From positions 1-64,000 of the forward strand of contig NZ_WUAX01000007.1 of the NCBI RefSeq assembly GCF_009806985.1: DNA of 64,000 bases. Direction: 5' to 3'. Numbering within the stretch: position 1 is the stretch's first letter; each line of letters opens with the position of its first letter. The translations under genes and the position numbers were made by a program. Shown piece by piece: positions 35,019-44,197 of the stretch. The notes below the pieces were generated by a model that ran no database searches, had not been told where the DNA came from, and saw only the letters and a list, made by a program, of their open reading frames with translations. This DNA is from Halorubrum sp. JWXQ-INN 858. Its GTDB lineage: Archaea > Halobacteriota > Halobacteria > Halobacteriales > Haloferacaceae.

Positions 35019-35732
35019 GTGAGTCGTCGATCGATCGCTCGGGCCGTCCGCCGCCTCCGACGCGTCGGACGCTCTTGCCCCCGTGTCGGCCGCCCCCTCG
35101 TCGCGATCGTGGCGATCGCGGCCCTGCTCGTCCTCCTCGCGGGGGCGTGGCCGCCGCTCGTCGCCGTCGAGAGCGGGAGCATGGCCCCGTCTGTCGAGCG
35201 GGGCGACCTCGTGGTCGTCACCGCGATCGACCGGTTCCCGTGGGGGCCGATCGCGGGGGAGCGAGAACGCGCCGGGGAGCCGAGCGGGGGGCCGGACGCC
35301 GGCCGCACCACGGCAGGTGACGGCGACGTCGTCGTGTTCTCACGACCGGGCGACGACGGCCGACCGATCCTACATCGGGTCGCGTTCGCGGTCGAGGCCG
35401 GGGAGGACTGGACTCGTCGGGGGGATCCGGACCGGATCGACGGCGACTGCGCTGCGCTCCGACACTGCCCGGCCCCGCATGACGGGTACGTCACCTACGG
35501 GGACGCCAACGCGGAGTACGACCAGAGCGCGGGGATCGCCCCCGTCGTGCGCCCGGAGTGGATACACGCGAGGGCGCTGACCGCGGTCCCCGCGCTCGGG
35601 TGGCCTCGGATCGTCCTCGACCTCGCGGTCGCCCGGTTCGGCGTCGGTGCCGCCGTCGTTCTCGCGGGACTCGTCGCGACGGCGGGCGGCGTGGCGTCGC
35701 TGGCCGTCGGCCGGGTCAGGGACCGAATTTAA
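35019..35732 (+). CDS. Type I signal peptidase (S26B, Sec11-like)
   Basis: 237-residue membrane-bound signal peptidase that would remove Sec signal peptides outside the membrane. The N-terminal helix (about 26-45) precedes the catalytic Ser54 in VESGSMAPSV. The archaeal/ER type uses His in place of Lys: His119 in PILHRVAF. Downstream GYVTYGDAN (box E-like) supplies the conserved Gly-Asp. A second helix lies near 210-230. A loop of about 35 residues rich in Glu, Gly and Pro is inserted between the Ser and His boxes, longer than usual. The start is GTG at 35019. The gene is convergent with the NYN gene, 17 bp apart. Confidence 0.85.
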   Translation: MSRRSIARAVRRLRRVGRSCPRVGRPLVAIVAIAALLVLLAGAWPPLVAVESGSMAPSVERGDLVVVTAIDRFPWGPIAGERERAGEPSGGPDAGRTTAGDGDVVVFSRPGDDGRPILHRVAFAVEAGEDWTRRGDPDRIDGDCAALRHCPAPHDGYVTYGDANAEYDQSAGIAPVVRPEWIHARALTAVPALGWPRIVLDLAVARFGVGAAVVLAGLVATAGGVASLAVGRVRDRI

Positions 35733-35749
35733 AAGGAACCGCGTCCCGC

Positions 35750-36280
35750 TCAGGCAGCGTCCGCCCGGGTCCCGGATCCGGAACTCGCCTCCGACCCGTC
35801 CCCGTTGCCCCCGCCACCGTCGCTGTTCTGTCGAACGTCCCCGTCGAGGGTGACCGACTCGGTCGCCGCGTTCCGGAGCGCGTCGGACCGGCCGAACTCG
35901 CCCGGCGCGATCGCGAGGGTCCGGATCCCGTAGCCGTTGGCGACCTCGATGACGGGTTTGAAGTCCGTGTCCCGCGAGGCGATCGCGAGCGTCGTCATCC
36001 GTCCCTCGGCGGCGAACCGGGCGGCGTCGACGGCGAGTTTCACGTCCACGTCGCCGCTGGTGACGACGACCTCGAAGCCGCGCGCCTCGGCCGCCTGGAT
36101 GAGCCCCGGCGTGGCGTGCTCGTCCAGGTACAGCCGGGTCGTCACGAGGTGGCCCTCGGCCGCCCCCGACTCGCGGACGTCGTCGAGGTCGACGTCGAAC
36201 TCCTCGCGCAACACGTTCGGACCGTCGACGAAGAGGGCGACGCCCGCCCGTTCGTCGTCGGCCCGATCCCTGTCGTCCAT
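35750..36280 (-). CDS. NYN domain protein (putative ribonuclease)
   Basis: 176-residue protein. The NYN (PIN-like) domain spans about residues 10-145: the first acidic residue is in ALFVDGPNVL, then VTSGDVDVKLAVDAARFA and IASRDTDFKPVIE, giving the Asp cluster that binds metal in PIN-fold nucleases. Members are predicted RNases. The last 30 residues are a Gly/Ser/Asp-rich disordered tail. The ATG at 36280 matches the natural start; an in-frame upstream start at 36331 is less likely. Transcription is toward the signal peptidase gene. Confidence 0.8.
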   Translation of the reverse strand: MDDRDRADDERAGVALFVDGPNVLREEFDVDLDDVRESGAAEGHLVTTRLYLDEHATPGLIQAAEARGFEVVVTSGDVDVKLAVDAARFAAEGRMTTLAIASRDTDFKPVIEVANGYGIRTLAIAPGEFGRSDALRNAATESVTLDGDVRQNSDGGGGNGDGSEASSGSGTRADAA

Positions 36281-36457
36281 ACCCCCCGTAGCGGCGCGGC
36301 GAAAATAGGCGTGCTGATCCGGCGGGACCACGGCCGATGCCGGGACCGCGACCGATCGGTCGCGTCGTCGGGAGCCCTTATACGTGTATTATCACTCCCC
36401 GAGTGGAAATATTGGCTATACGAAGCGTTGAAGGGGGCTGTCCAACTTTACACGGAT

Positions 36458-36706
36458 ATGACGTCGAAAACCAGCACCTACACCGTCGCTTCCGAACAGA
36501 ACGATCACGGATGCATCACTGTACGTGCACATCCACGCAACGCGACGTACCACGTGGTCGACTACGCCGACGACGCGGCCCGCGAGCGCGTCGCCGACCT
36601 CCCGGCCGGCTCCGTCGTGAAACTGGAGCTCTCGCGCGCCGGCCGCCGCGGCAACGTCTGGTGTGCGGAATCGGTCCACGCGGCCGCGACCGACGGCGGC
36701 GAGTAG
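36458..36706 (+). CDS. Small conserved haloarchaeal protein, function unknown
   Basis: 82-residue protein beginning MTSKTSTYTVASEQNDHGCI. It is probably a small beta-barrel (ITVRAHPRNATYHVVDYADD; GSVVKLELSRAGRRGNVWCA). Similar short proteins occur in many haloarchaea; I cannot name the family with certainty. Two cysteines (18 and 68) are the only notable residues. The ATG at 36458 is used; a TATA-like box is not clear. The stop codon falls within a 14-bp tandem array. Confidence 0.6.
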   Translation: MTSKTSTYTVASEQNDHGCITVRAHPRNATYHVVDYADDAARERVADLPAGSVVKLELSRAGRRGNVWCAESVHAAATDGGE

Positions 36707-36778
36707 CTGACGGCGAACAGCCGGCGGCGAACGGTTGACGGCGAGTAGCTGACGGCGAACAACGGACGGTGGGTCGGC
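36695..36778. repeat. 14-bp tandem array, six units
   Basis: Units begin at 36695, 36709, 36723, 36737, 36751 and 36765, all variants of GACGGCGAGTAGCT or GACGGCGAACAGCC. The first unit contains the stop codon of the preceding gene. The array lies 60 bp before gcvT. Confidence 0.8.
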
Positions 36779-36838
36779 GGCGGCACCCTTCATCACGGCC
36801 ATGGCAACACCTTAGGCCCGTCCCGGAGATCGGTCGAT

Positions 36839-38002
36839 ATGGCCGAGCGATCACCGCCACTCCACGGCGTTCACGAGGCACGCGGCGCGAAGTTCACGGG
36901 GTTCGGGGGCTGGGCGATGCCCGTCGAGTTCGACTCCATCAAGGAGGAGCACGCGGCCGTCCGCGAAGAGGCCGGGATCTTCGACGTCTCCCACATGGGC
37001 GAGATCGAGGTCGCCGGACCGGACGCGACGACCCTGATGAACCGCTTGACGACGAACGACGTGACGGCGCTCGACCCGGGCGACTCCCAGTACGCGGCGA
37101 TCACCACGGAGGACGGCGTCATGATCGACGACACCGTCGTCTATCGGCTTCCCGACGGCACTGCCGCGGGCGACGCCGCCGCCGACCTCACCGCCGACGC
37201 GGCGGGCCGCGACCTCGACGCCGGCGAGGGCGATCCCGCCTACCTCTTCGTTCCGAACGCCGGCCACGACGAGGCGGCGTTCGACCGGTGGGTCGACTAC
37301 CGCGACGAACACGGCCTCGACGCTGACGTGGTCAACACGACGACCGACTGGGCCATGGTCGCGGTGCAGGGGCCCGACGCGGCCGACGCGCTCGACGACG
37401 CGACGACGACCGGCCGCGTCGTCGACCTCTCACGGTTCGAGGCGACGACCGCGGCGGTCGCCGGCGTCGGGAGCTGGGTCGCCCGGACAGGGTATACCGG
37501 TGAGGACGGCTTCGAAGTGCTCTGTCCGGCCGGCGACGCCGAGACCGTCTGGTCGGCGTTCGACGTCCAGCCCTGCGGGCTCGGCGCGCGCGACACCCTC
37601 CGTATGGAGATGGGATACCTGCTGTCGGGGCAGGACTTCGACCCCGAGGAGGAGCCGCGGACGCCGTACGAGGCCGGGATCGGCTTCGTCGTGAAACTCG
37701 ACACGGAGTTCGTCGGCCGCGACGCCCTCGAGGTCCAGAAGGAGGACGGCGTCGAGGAACGGTTCCGCGGCATCCGCCTGCTCGAGCGCGGCGTTCCCCG
37801 CGGCGGGTACGCCGTCACGGACGGGGACCTCACCCGGATCGGACACCTCACCTCCGGGACGATGAGCCCGACGCTGGCGGAGCCGATCGGGCTCGGCTAC
37901 CTGCGGACCGAACACGCGGCGGACGGCGAGCGCGTGAGCGTCGTCGTCCGCGGCGAGGAGAAACGAGCCGAGGTCGTCGTGCCGCCGTTCCTCGACCGAT
38001 AA
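36839..38002 (+). CDS. gcvT: Glycine cleavage system T protein (aminomethyltransferase)
   Basis: 387-residue GcvT. It takes the aminomethyl group from lipoylated GcvH, releases ammonia and makes 5,10-methylene-tetrahydrofolate. Folate-site motifs are FGGWAMPVEF, EAGIFDVSHMGEI, RTGYTGEDGFEV and CGLGARDTLRMEMGYLL, and IGHLTSGTMSPTL lies in the C-terminal domain. A TATA-like CCTTAGGC lies about 27 nt before the ATG. It is separated from gcvH by fen1 and a minisatellite, so it may be transcribed separately from gcvH-gcvPA-gcvPB. Confidence 0.95.
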   Translation: MAERSPPLHGVHEARGAKFTGFGGWAMPVEFDSIKEEHAAVREEAGIFDVSHMGEIEVAGPDATTLMNRLTTNDVTALDPGDSQYAAITTEDGVMIDDTVVYRLPDGTAAGDAAADLTADAAGRDLDAGEGDPAYLFVPNAGHDEAAFDRWVDYRDEHGLDADVVNTTTDWAMVAVQGPDAADALDDATTTGRVVDLSRFEATTAAVAGVGSWVARTGYTGEDGFEVLCPAGDAETVWSAFDVQPCGLGARDTLRMEMGYLLSGQDFDPEEEPRTPYEAGIGFVVKLDTEFVGRDALEVQKEDGVEERFRGIRLLERGVPRGGYAVTDGDLTRIGHLTSGTMSPTLAEPIGLGYLRTEHAADGERVSVVVRGEEKRAEVVVPPFLDR

Positions 38003-38064
38003 GCGCCGAGGGAGCGCGGACGATCCGTCGTCGTTGACGGAGCGCCCACGATCGATCCGCGATC

Positions 38065-38196
38065 ACCCCACGACCGATCCGCGACCGGCCCACGACCACC
38101 CCACGACCGATCCGCGACCGGTCCACGACCACCCCACGACCGATCCGCGACCGGTCCACGACCACCCCACGACCGATCCACGACCGGCCCGGGATC
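38065..38196. repeat. 33-bp tandem repeat, four units
   Basis: Units begin at 38065, 38098, 38131 and 38164. Each starts ACCCCACGACCGATCCGCGA and continues CCGGTCCACGACC with few changes. A partial degenerate unit precedes it. The period is 33 bp, and the array ends 36 bp before the fen1 start. A TATA-like CTTTAAGC (38201-38208) follows. Confidence 0.9.
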
Positions 38197-38232
38197 GATC
38201 CTTTAAGCGTCACCGCCCCGTCCTCGCGACCA

Positions 38233-39210
38233 ATGGGAAACGCGGACCTACGCGACCTCGCGAGCATTCGCGAGGTCGCCTTCGAGGAGCTGGAGGGGAG
38301 CGTCGTCGCCGTCGACGCGCACAACTGGCTGTACCGCTACCTGACGACGACGGTGAAGTGGACGGCCGACCGGAAGTACACCACCGACGACGGCGTCGAG
38401 GTCGCCAACCTGATCGGGGTCGTCCAGGGGCTTCCGAAGTTCTTCGAGCACGACCTCGTCCCGGTGATGGTGTTCGACGGCGCGGTGACGGACCTGAAGG
38501 CAGACGAGGTGGCGGCACGTCGCGAGCAGCGCGAGCGTGCCGAGGAGCGTCGGGCGGCCGCCGAGGAGCGCGGCGACGCCGTCGAGGCCGCGCGGTTGGA
38601 GGCGCGCACGCAACGGCTCACGGACACGATCCAGGGGACGACCCGCGAGCTGCTCCGCCTGCTCGACGTCCCGATCGTCGAGGCCCCGGCCGAGGGGGAA
38701 GCCCAGTGTGCACACATGGCGGCGACCGGCACGGTCGAGTACGCCGGCAGCGAGGACTACGACACCCTGCTGTTCGGCGCGCCCTACACCCTTCGACAGC
38801 TGACGAGCAAGGGGAACCCCGAGCTGATGGACCTCGAGGCGACGCTCGCGGACCTCGGGCTCGATCGGCGGGGGCTCGTCGACGTCGCCATGCTGTGCGG
38901 GACCGACTTCAACGAGGGCGTTCGCGGGATCGGCCCGAAGACGGCGGTGAAAGCGATCCGCGAGCACGGCGACCTGTGGGGCGTCCTCGAGGCGCGCGAC
39001 AAGGAGATCCCCAACGCCGCGGCCGTCCGCGAGTTCTTCTTCGACCCCCCGGTCGCCGACGTCGAGTTCGACTCGACGATCGAGCCGGACGTCCCCGCCG
39101 CGCGCGAGTACGTGATCGACGAGTGGGGGATCGATCCCGACGAGGTCGCGCGCGGCTTCGAGCGGATCGAGGAGTCGCAGGTCCAGACCGGGCTCGATCG
39201 ATGGACGTGA
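38233..39210 (+). CDS. fen: Flap endonuclease 1
   Basis: 325-residue FEN1, normal for archaea. It removes 5' flaps during Okazaki fragment maturation and base-excision repair. The acidic metal sites are visible: [49 protein letters not shown] and LCGTDFNEG followed by the helix-hairpin-helix [11 protein letters not shown]. The C-terminus QTGLDRWT resembles a PCNA-interacting peptide, though its final aromatic is Trp-Thr rather than the usual Phe. A TATA-like box about 27-30 nt upstream suggests a leaderless mRNA. It separates gcvT from the rest of the gcv genes. Confidence 0.95.
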   Translation: MGNADLRDLASIREVAFEELEGSVVAVDAHNWLYRYLTTTVKWTADRKYTTDDGVEVANLIGVVQGLPKFFEHDLVPVMVFDGAVTDLKADEVAARREQRERAEERRAAAEERGDAVEAARLEARTQRLTDTIQGTTRELLRLLDVPIVEAPAEGEAQCAHMAATGTVEYAGSEDYDTLLFGAPYTLRQLTSKGNPELMDLEATLADLGLDRRGLVDVAMLCGTDFNEGVRGIGPKTAVKAIREHGDLWGVLEARDKEIPNAAAVREFFFDPPVADVEFDSTIEPDVPAAREYVIDEWGIDPDEVARGFERIEESQVQTGLDRWT

Positions 39211-39305
39211 GCGACGAAAGGGCCGTGACGTGACACGACGCCGGGATCCGTAGCGGCGGTGTCACAACGGGAACGTGAACCGGCGACACGCCCGCCGGGA
39301 ACACA

Positions 39306-39316
39306 CCTTTTATTTC
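39306..39316 (+). promoter_or_regulatory. TATA box of the gcvH operon
   Basis: CTTTTATTTCC at 39307-39317 is the clearest TATA-like sequence between fen1 and gcvH. It predicts a transcript start near 39338, about 105 nt upstream of the gcvH start codon, an unusually long leader for this genome. Confidence 0.6.
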
Positions 39317-39342
39317 CTCGTCGTCGGAACCTACGGGTAGCC

Positions 39343-39426
39343 GTGTCGTGGACCACCGACTGTGGAACGTTCCGTCGCCGGGCCGCGGGGGTCGCCGAGC
39401 GACGCGGGCCGGACGATCCACGACAC
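39343..39426 (+). ncRNA. Candidate structured 5' leader of gcvH (cis-regulatory RNA)
   Basis: GTGTCGTGGA (39343-39352) pairs perfectly with TCCACGACAC (39417-39426), a 10-bp closing stem. Inside are a hairpin CCAC/GTGG with a five-base loop (39353-39365), and a longer arm in which TCGCCGGGCC (39375-39384) pairs at 8 of 10 positions with GGCCGGACGA (39407-39416), capped by GTCGC-CGA-GCGAC (39391-39403). Together they make a three-way junction starting about five bases after the predicted transcript start. The remaining leader to the ATG is 17 nt. Position and shape suggest control of gcvH-gcvPA-gcvPB, perhaps by glycine; no known riboswitch consensus is recognised. Confidence 0.5.
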
Positions 39427-39443
39427 AGCCCCTTTCGCTACCA

Positions 39444-39821
39444 ATGAGCTTCGATGTACCCGACGAGCTACGCTACCTGGAATCGCACGAGTGGACCACC
39501 GTCGCCGACGACGCCGTCAGGGTCGGCATCTCCGACTTCGCACAGGACGAGCTGGGCGACGTGGTCTTCGTCGAGCTCCCCGAGGTCGGCGACGAGGTCG
39601 TCGCCGACGAGACGTTCGGCGTCGTCGAATCGATCAAGGCCGTTTCGGACCTCTACTCGCCGGTGTCCGGCGAGGTCGTCGCGGTCAACGAGGACCTGTT
39701 CGACCGGCCCGAGCTCGTCAACGACGACCCGTACGGCGACGGCTGGATGATCGAGGTCGCCCCCACCGACGGGTTCGACGACCTCCTCGACGCCGAGGCG
39801 TACGCCGACCAGGTCGCCTGA
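39444..39821 (+). CDS. gcvH: Glycine cleavage system H protein
   Basis: 125-residue H protein, the lipoyl carrier of the glycine cleavage system. The lipoyl-Lys65 is in [10 protein letters not shown], and the typical N-terminus [10 protein letters not shown] and the [22 protein letters not shown] block are present. The ATG at 39444 agrees with the family start; the frame is open further upstream through the leader but without similarity. It begins the gcvH-gcvPA-gcvPB operon, with 74 bp to gcvPA. Confidence 0.96.
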   Translation: MSFDVPDELRYLESHEWTTVADDAVRVGISDFAQDELGDVVFVELPEVGDEVVADETFGVVESIKAVSDLYSPVSGEVVAVNEDLFDRPELVNDDPYGDGWMIEVAPTDGFDDLLDAEAYADQVA

Positions 39822-39895
39822 GCGATCGGATAGCCCGGCAGAACGACACGACACAAGCCACACAACATGCGCACAGCAACCACCGGACCGAGACG

Positions 39896-41215
39896 ATGAG
39901 CGGGAGCCCGTACGCGCCACACACCGCGACCGAAACCGCCGAGATGCTCGAGGCCGTCGGCGTCGCCGACGAGGAGGCCCTGTTCGACATCCCCGAGGAC
40001 GTCGCCTTCGACGGGGAGTTCGGCATCGAGCCACGGACCGAACGGGAGATCCGCGCGGAGTGCGCGCGGCTCTTCGCGAGAAACGACGACCTCGTCGAGT
40101 TCCTCGGCCGGGGCCACTACAGCCACTACGTCCCGAGCGTCGTCGACCACCTCGCGGACCGCGCCGAATTCATCACGAGCTACACCCAGTACCAGCCGGA
40201 GATCACGCAGGGGTTCCTGCAGGCGCTGTTCGAGTACCAGTCCCTGCTCGTCGAGCTGACCGGGCTCCCCGTCGCCAACTGCTCGATGTACGACGCGGCG
40301 ACGGCGCTCGCCGAGGCGGCGACCCTCGCCGACCGCGTTCGGTCGACGTCCGGGGACGTCGTGTTGATCCCCGAACACCTGCGCGAGGGGAAGCGGGGGG
40401 TGCTGGAGAACTACTGTGCAGGCGCGGACCTGACCGTCGAGTCGTACCCGATGGATGACGGCAACGCCGACGTCGACGCGCTCGCCGACCGGGTCGGCGA
40501 GGACGTCGTCATGGTGTACGCGGAGAACCCGACGGTTCGCGGCTGCATCGAGGAACGGCTCGCCGAGATCGGCGAGGTCGCCGCGGAGGCCGACGCGCTG
40601 TTCACGCTGGGGTCCGACGTCGTCGCGCTGTCGGTCCTCGAGGAGCCGGCGAGCGTGGGGGCCGACGTCGTCGTCGGCGAGGCCGGCGCGCTGGGGCTGC
40701 CGGCCGCCTACGGGATGGGTCTCGGCGTCTTCGCCTGCAAGGACGACTACCTCCGACAGGTTCCGGGGCGGCTCGTCGGCGCGAGCGAGGACGCCGAGGG
40801 AACCCGCGCGTACACGCTCACGTTGCAGACGCGTGAACAGCACATCCGCAAGGAGCGGGCCACGTCGAACATCTGTACGAACCAGGCGTGGGTCGCGCTC
40901 CGCGCGGCGATCCACGCGGCGACGCTCGGGCCGGACGGCCTCGTCGAGCTCGCACACGACTGCGTCCGCGACGCCGAGGCGCTCGCCGCGGACCTCGACG
41001 CGCTCTCGGGGGTGGCCGCGCCGGTCCACGACCGGCACCACCTCCGGGAGTTCGCCGTTCGGACCGACCAGCCGGCGGCGGCGATCGCCGGCGACCTCGA
41101 AGCGGAGGGGTTCGCCGTCCACGTGATCGGTGAACACCTGATCGAGGTGTGTGTCACCGACCTGAACGCCGACCGCACGGACGCCCTCGTCGAGGCGTTC
41201 GAGGAGGTGCTCTGA
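39896..41215 (+). CDS. gcvPA: Glycine dehydrogenase (decarboxylating) subunit 1
   Basis: 439-residue alpha part of the P protein in its two-subunit form. It works with GcvPB to decarboxylate glycine through a PLP Schiff base, passing aminomethyl to lipoyl-GcvH. Recognisable blocks are [35 protein letters not shown] and [18 protein letters not shown]. The ATG at 39896 gives the usual start; the frame extends upstream through gcvH in another phase but is not coding. The stop codon shares one base with the ATG of gcvPB (TGATG at 41213-41217). Confidence 0.95.
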   Translation: MSGSPYAPHTATETAEMLEAVGVADEEALFDIPEDVAFDGEFGIEPRTEREIRAECARLFARNDDLVEFLGRGHYSHYVPSVVDHLADRAEFITSYTQYQPEITQGFLQALFEYQSLLVELTGLPVANCSMYDAATALAEAATLADRVRSTSGDVVLIPEHLREGKRGVLENYCAGADLTVESYPMDDGNADVDALADRVGEDVVMVYAENPTVRGCIEERLAEIGEVAAEADALFTLGSDVVALSVLEEPASVGADVVVGEAGALGLPAAYGMGLGVFACKDDYLRQVPGRLVGASEDAEGTRAYTLTLQTREQHIRKERATSNICTNQAWVALRAAIHAATLGPDGLVELAHDCVRDAEALAADLDALSGVAAPVHDRHHLREFAVRTDQPAAAIAGDLEAEGFAVHVIGEHLIEVCVTDLNADRTDALVEAFEEVL

Positions 41216-42648
41216 TGATCCACGACCAGGCGCGGTACACGCGCGAGGACGACGCGCTCCACGAACCCCTCCTCTCCGAGAAGGGCGAGCAGACCGTCGA
41301 CGTGCGCGACTCCTCGCCGTTACCCGACGATCTGACCCGCGAGGAGCTCACGCTGCCGAACCCCTCGGAGCCCGAGGTCGCCCGCCACTACACCCGCCTC
41401 TCCCAGATGAACTGGGCGATCGACACGGGGCCGTACCCGCTGGGGAGCTGTACGATGAAGTACAACCCGAAGTTCACCGAGGACGTCGCCGCCGACCCCA
41501 ACGCGGCGGTCCACCCCGACCGGTCCGACCGATCGGTACAGGGGACCCTCGAGCTGTGTTACGGCCTCCAGGAGTTCCTCGCCGACATCGGCGGGATGGA
41601 CGCGGTGACGCTCCAGCCGCCGGCGGGGGCCGCCGGCGAGCTCACCGGGATCCTGATCGCGAAGGCGTACCACGAACACCACGGCAACGACCGGTCGGAG
41701 GTCGTCATCCCGGCGTCCGCACACGGGACCAACTTCGCGACGGCGGCGATGGCCGGGTACGACGTCGTCGAGCTTCCGTCCGACGAGAACGGCCGCGTCG
41801 ACGTCGAGGCTCTCGACGCCGCCGTCGGCGAGGACACCGCCGCGCTCATGCTGACGAACCCGAACACGGTCGGGCTCTTCGAGCGCGACATCGCGGAGAT
41901 CGCCGACATCGTCCACGACGCCGGCGGGCTGCTCTACTACGACGGCGCGAACCTCAACGCCCTGCTCGGTCGCGCCCGCCCGGGGGACATGGGCTTCGAC
42001 GTCATGCATTACAACGTCCACAAGACGTTCGCGACCCCGCACGGCGGCGGGGGGCCGGGTGCGGGACCCGTCGGCGTCGTCGAGGAGCTCGCGGAGTTCC
42101 TCCCGACGCCGCACGTCCGCGAGATCAACGACGGTAACGTCGGCTACGAGGCGGTCGAGCCGGAGCGCTCGATCGGCAAGGTCCACGGCTTCACGGGCAA
42201 CTGGCTCGTCTTGATAAAGGCGTACGCGTACATCGCCCGGCTGGGCGACGCGGGGCTCGCCGACGCCGCCGCGAAGGCGGTGCTCAACGCCAACTACCTC
42301 GCCGAGCGCATCGACATGGACGTGCCGCACGGGCCGTTCCACCACGAGTTCGCGGCCACCGCGGGCGACCGCGACGCCGCGGACGTCGCAAAGCGCATGC
42401 TCGATTTCGGCGTCCACCCGCCGACGACGAAGTGGCCCGCGATGGTTCCCGAGGCGATGCTGACGGAGCCGACCGAGATCGAGAACCGGTCGTCGCTCGA
42501 GGACCTCGCGACGGCGTTCAACGTCGCGTACGCCGACAGCGACGAGGTGCTCGCCGACGCGCCGAGCCGGACGACGGCGAGGCGGATCGACCAGGCGAGC
42601 GCGGCGCGGACCCCGCGGCTCTCGTGGCAGGCGCTCGACGACGAGTGA
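41215..42648 (+). CDS. gcvPB: Glycine dehydrogenase (decarboxylating) subunit 2
   Basis: 477-residue beta part of the P protein. It holds the PLP-binding Lys270 in NVHKTFATPHGGGGPG and the conserved PYPLGSCTMKYNP and LQPPAGAAGELTG blocks. Together with GcvPA it corresponds to one chain of the single-polypeptide P protein of bacteria such as E. coli. The start overlaps the gcvPA stop by one base, so translation is probably coupled and subunit ratio kept at one to one. Confidence 0.96.
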   Translation: MIHDQARYTREDDALHEPLLSEKGEQTVDVRDSSPLPDDLTREELTLPNPSEPEVARHYTRLSQMNWAIDTGPYPLGSCTMKYNPKFTEDVAADPNAAVHPDRSDRSVQGTLELCYGLQEFLADIGGMDAVTLQPPAGAAGELTGILIAKAYHEHHGNDRSEVVIPASAHGTNFATAAMAGYDVVELPSDENGRVDVEALDAAVGEDTAALMLTNPNTVGLFERDIAEIADIVHDAGGLLYYDGANLNALLGRARPGDMGFDVMHYNVHKTFATPHGGGGPGAGPVGVVEELAEFLPTPHVREINDGNVGYEAVEPERSIGKVHGFTGNWLVLIKAYAYIARLGDAGLADAAAKAVLNANYLAERIDMDVPHGPFHHEFAATAGDRDAADVAKRMLDFGVHPPTTKWPAMVPEAMLTEPTEIENRSSLEDLATAFNVAYADSDEVLADAPSRTTARRIDQASAARTPRLSWQALDDE

Positions 42649-42810
42649 GACGGCGACGAGTGAGGTAGCGACGCGCGCCCGCCGCGACCCACGGATCGGG
42701 TTCCCGGGTTCGGGCCGCAGCCCGATCCGAACGGCCCGACCCGACGGAGCGATCACCTCCTCGAGAGGCGTGTATTACGGTTATCCCCGAGTAGCGGCGC
42801 CGTCGTGATC

Positions 42811-42870
42811 GGACGTCTGTCGACCGACACCGTTCGAGGAGGACGTATGCCGACCGACACCGTTCGAGGG
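42811..42870. repeat. 30-bp tandem duplication upstream of formamidase
   Basis: 42811-42840 and 42841-42870 match at 27 of 30 positions; both contain CGACCGACACCGTTCGAGG. They lie just upstream of a TATA-like CTTTAGTAG (42890-42898) and could be duplicated operator sites for the formamidase promoter (inference). Confidence 0.8.
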
Positions 42871-42925
42871 AAGTGATTCTGCAACAACACTTTAGTAGTC
42901 GTTCGTAGTTGGTACATGATGACAT

Positions 42926-44197
42926 ATGCCTGAAGTGAAATTCGAGGTCGACGTCGACCGCGCCCCGGACGAGCAGCCGGGGGCGAAGCCGTTCAACCGG
43001 TGGCACCCGGACGTCCCGGCAGCGGTCGAGGCGGAAGTCGGCGAGACCATTCGATTGGAGGCGTTGGACTGGACGGGCGGACAGATAACGGACGCGGACG
43101 ACCCGAACGAGGTCCGGGACGTGGACCTGACGCAGGTCCACTACCTGGCGGGGCCGGTCCACGTCGAGGGCGCGGAGCCGGGCGATCTGTTGAAAGTCGA
43201 GTTCCACGACATGGGGCCGCTCAACGACCGCTCGGAGTTCGGGTTCACCGGGACGTTCTCCCAGCAGAACGGCGGCGGGTTCCTCACCGACCACTTCCCG
43301 ACCGCGGCGAAGTCGGTCTGGGACCTCAGCGGCTATACGGTCTCCTCGCGGCATATCCCCGACGTCCGGTACGAAGGGAAGATCCACCCGGGCCTGGCCG
43401 GCTGTGCGCCGAGCGAGGAGCTCTTAGCGGAGTGGAACGAGCGTGAACAGGAACTGATCGATAAACACGCTGCCGACCCGGAGTCGATCCCGAATCACCC
43501 GACGGGCGAGGCGGAGCCCGGGGTCGCGAACCCGCCGACCACGGAGGGCGCGCTGATGGGCGAGATGGACCCCGACGAGGCGGACGCCGCCGCCGAGGAG
43601 GCCGCCCGGACGGTGCCGCCGCGCGAACACGGCGGCAACCACGACATCAAGGACCTCTCGATCGGGTCGACGGTGTACTTCCCGGTGTACGTCGAGGGCG
43701 CGAAGTTCGCGCTCGGCGACTTTCACGCCTCCCAGGGCGACGGGGAGATCACCTTTTGCGGGGCGATCGAGATGGCGGGTTACGCGGACGTCGAGTTCGA
43801 CCTGGTCAAGAACGGCATGGCCGAACACGGGATCGATCACCCGATCTTCGAACCCGGCCACCGCGGTCCGCATTTCGAGGACTACGTCACCTTCTGTGGC
43901 TACTCCGTCACCGAGGACGGCGAACAGCGGTACATCGACTCACACACCGCCTACCGGAGAGCGAGCTTGCAGGCGATCGAGTACCTCAAGAAATTCGGCT
44001 ACTCGGGGCAACAGGCGCTCCACATCCTCGGCACCGTCCCGGTCGAGGGGCGCCAAAGCGGAGTCGTCGACGTGCCGAACGCGTGCTCGACGCTCGCGCT
44101 CCCGAAGGGGGTCTTCGAGTTCGATGTTTCGCCGGGGAACCTCGAGAACCGCGCGGACCGCGGCGATCTCCTCGTGACCGACGAGCCGCTCCAGTAG
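42926..44197 (+). CDS. fmdA: Acetamidase/formamidase family protein
   Basis: 423-residue FmdA/AmdA family amidase, which would hydrolyse formamide or short amides to ammonia and acid in the cytosol. Typical segments are FNRWHPDVPAA near the start, IHPGLAGCAPS, YFPVYVEGAKFALGDFHASQGDGEI and the late HTAYRRASLQAIEYL. Length matches the family. A TATA-like box 28-36 nt upstream and a 30-bp duplicated element before it suggest its own regulated promoter. A divergent chaperonin gene follows 133 bp downstream; no functional link is evident. Confidence 0.9.
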   Translation: MPEVKFEVDVDRAPDEQPGAKPFNRWHPDVPAAVEAEVGETIRLEALDWTGGQITDADDPNEVRDVDLTQVHYLAGPVHVEGAEPGDLLKVEFHDMGPLNDRSEFGFTGTFSQQNGGGFLTDHFPTAAKSVWDLSGYTVSSRHIPDVRYEGKIHPGLAGCAPSEELLAEWNEREQELIDKHAADPESIPNHPTGEAEPGVANPPTTEGALMGEMDPDEADAAAEEAARTVPPREHGGNHDIKDLSIGSTVYFPVYVEGAKFALGDFHASQGDGEITFCGAIEMAGYADVEFDLVKNGMAEHGIDHPIFEPGHRGPHFEDYVTFCGYSVTEDGEQRYIDSHTAYRRASLQAIEYLKKFGYSGQQALHILGTVPVEGRQSGVVDVPNACSTLALPKGVFEFDVSPGNLENRADRGDLLVTDEPLQ

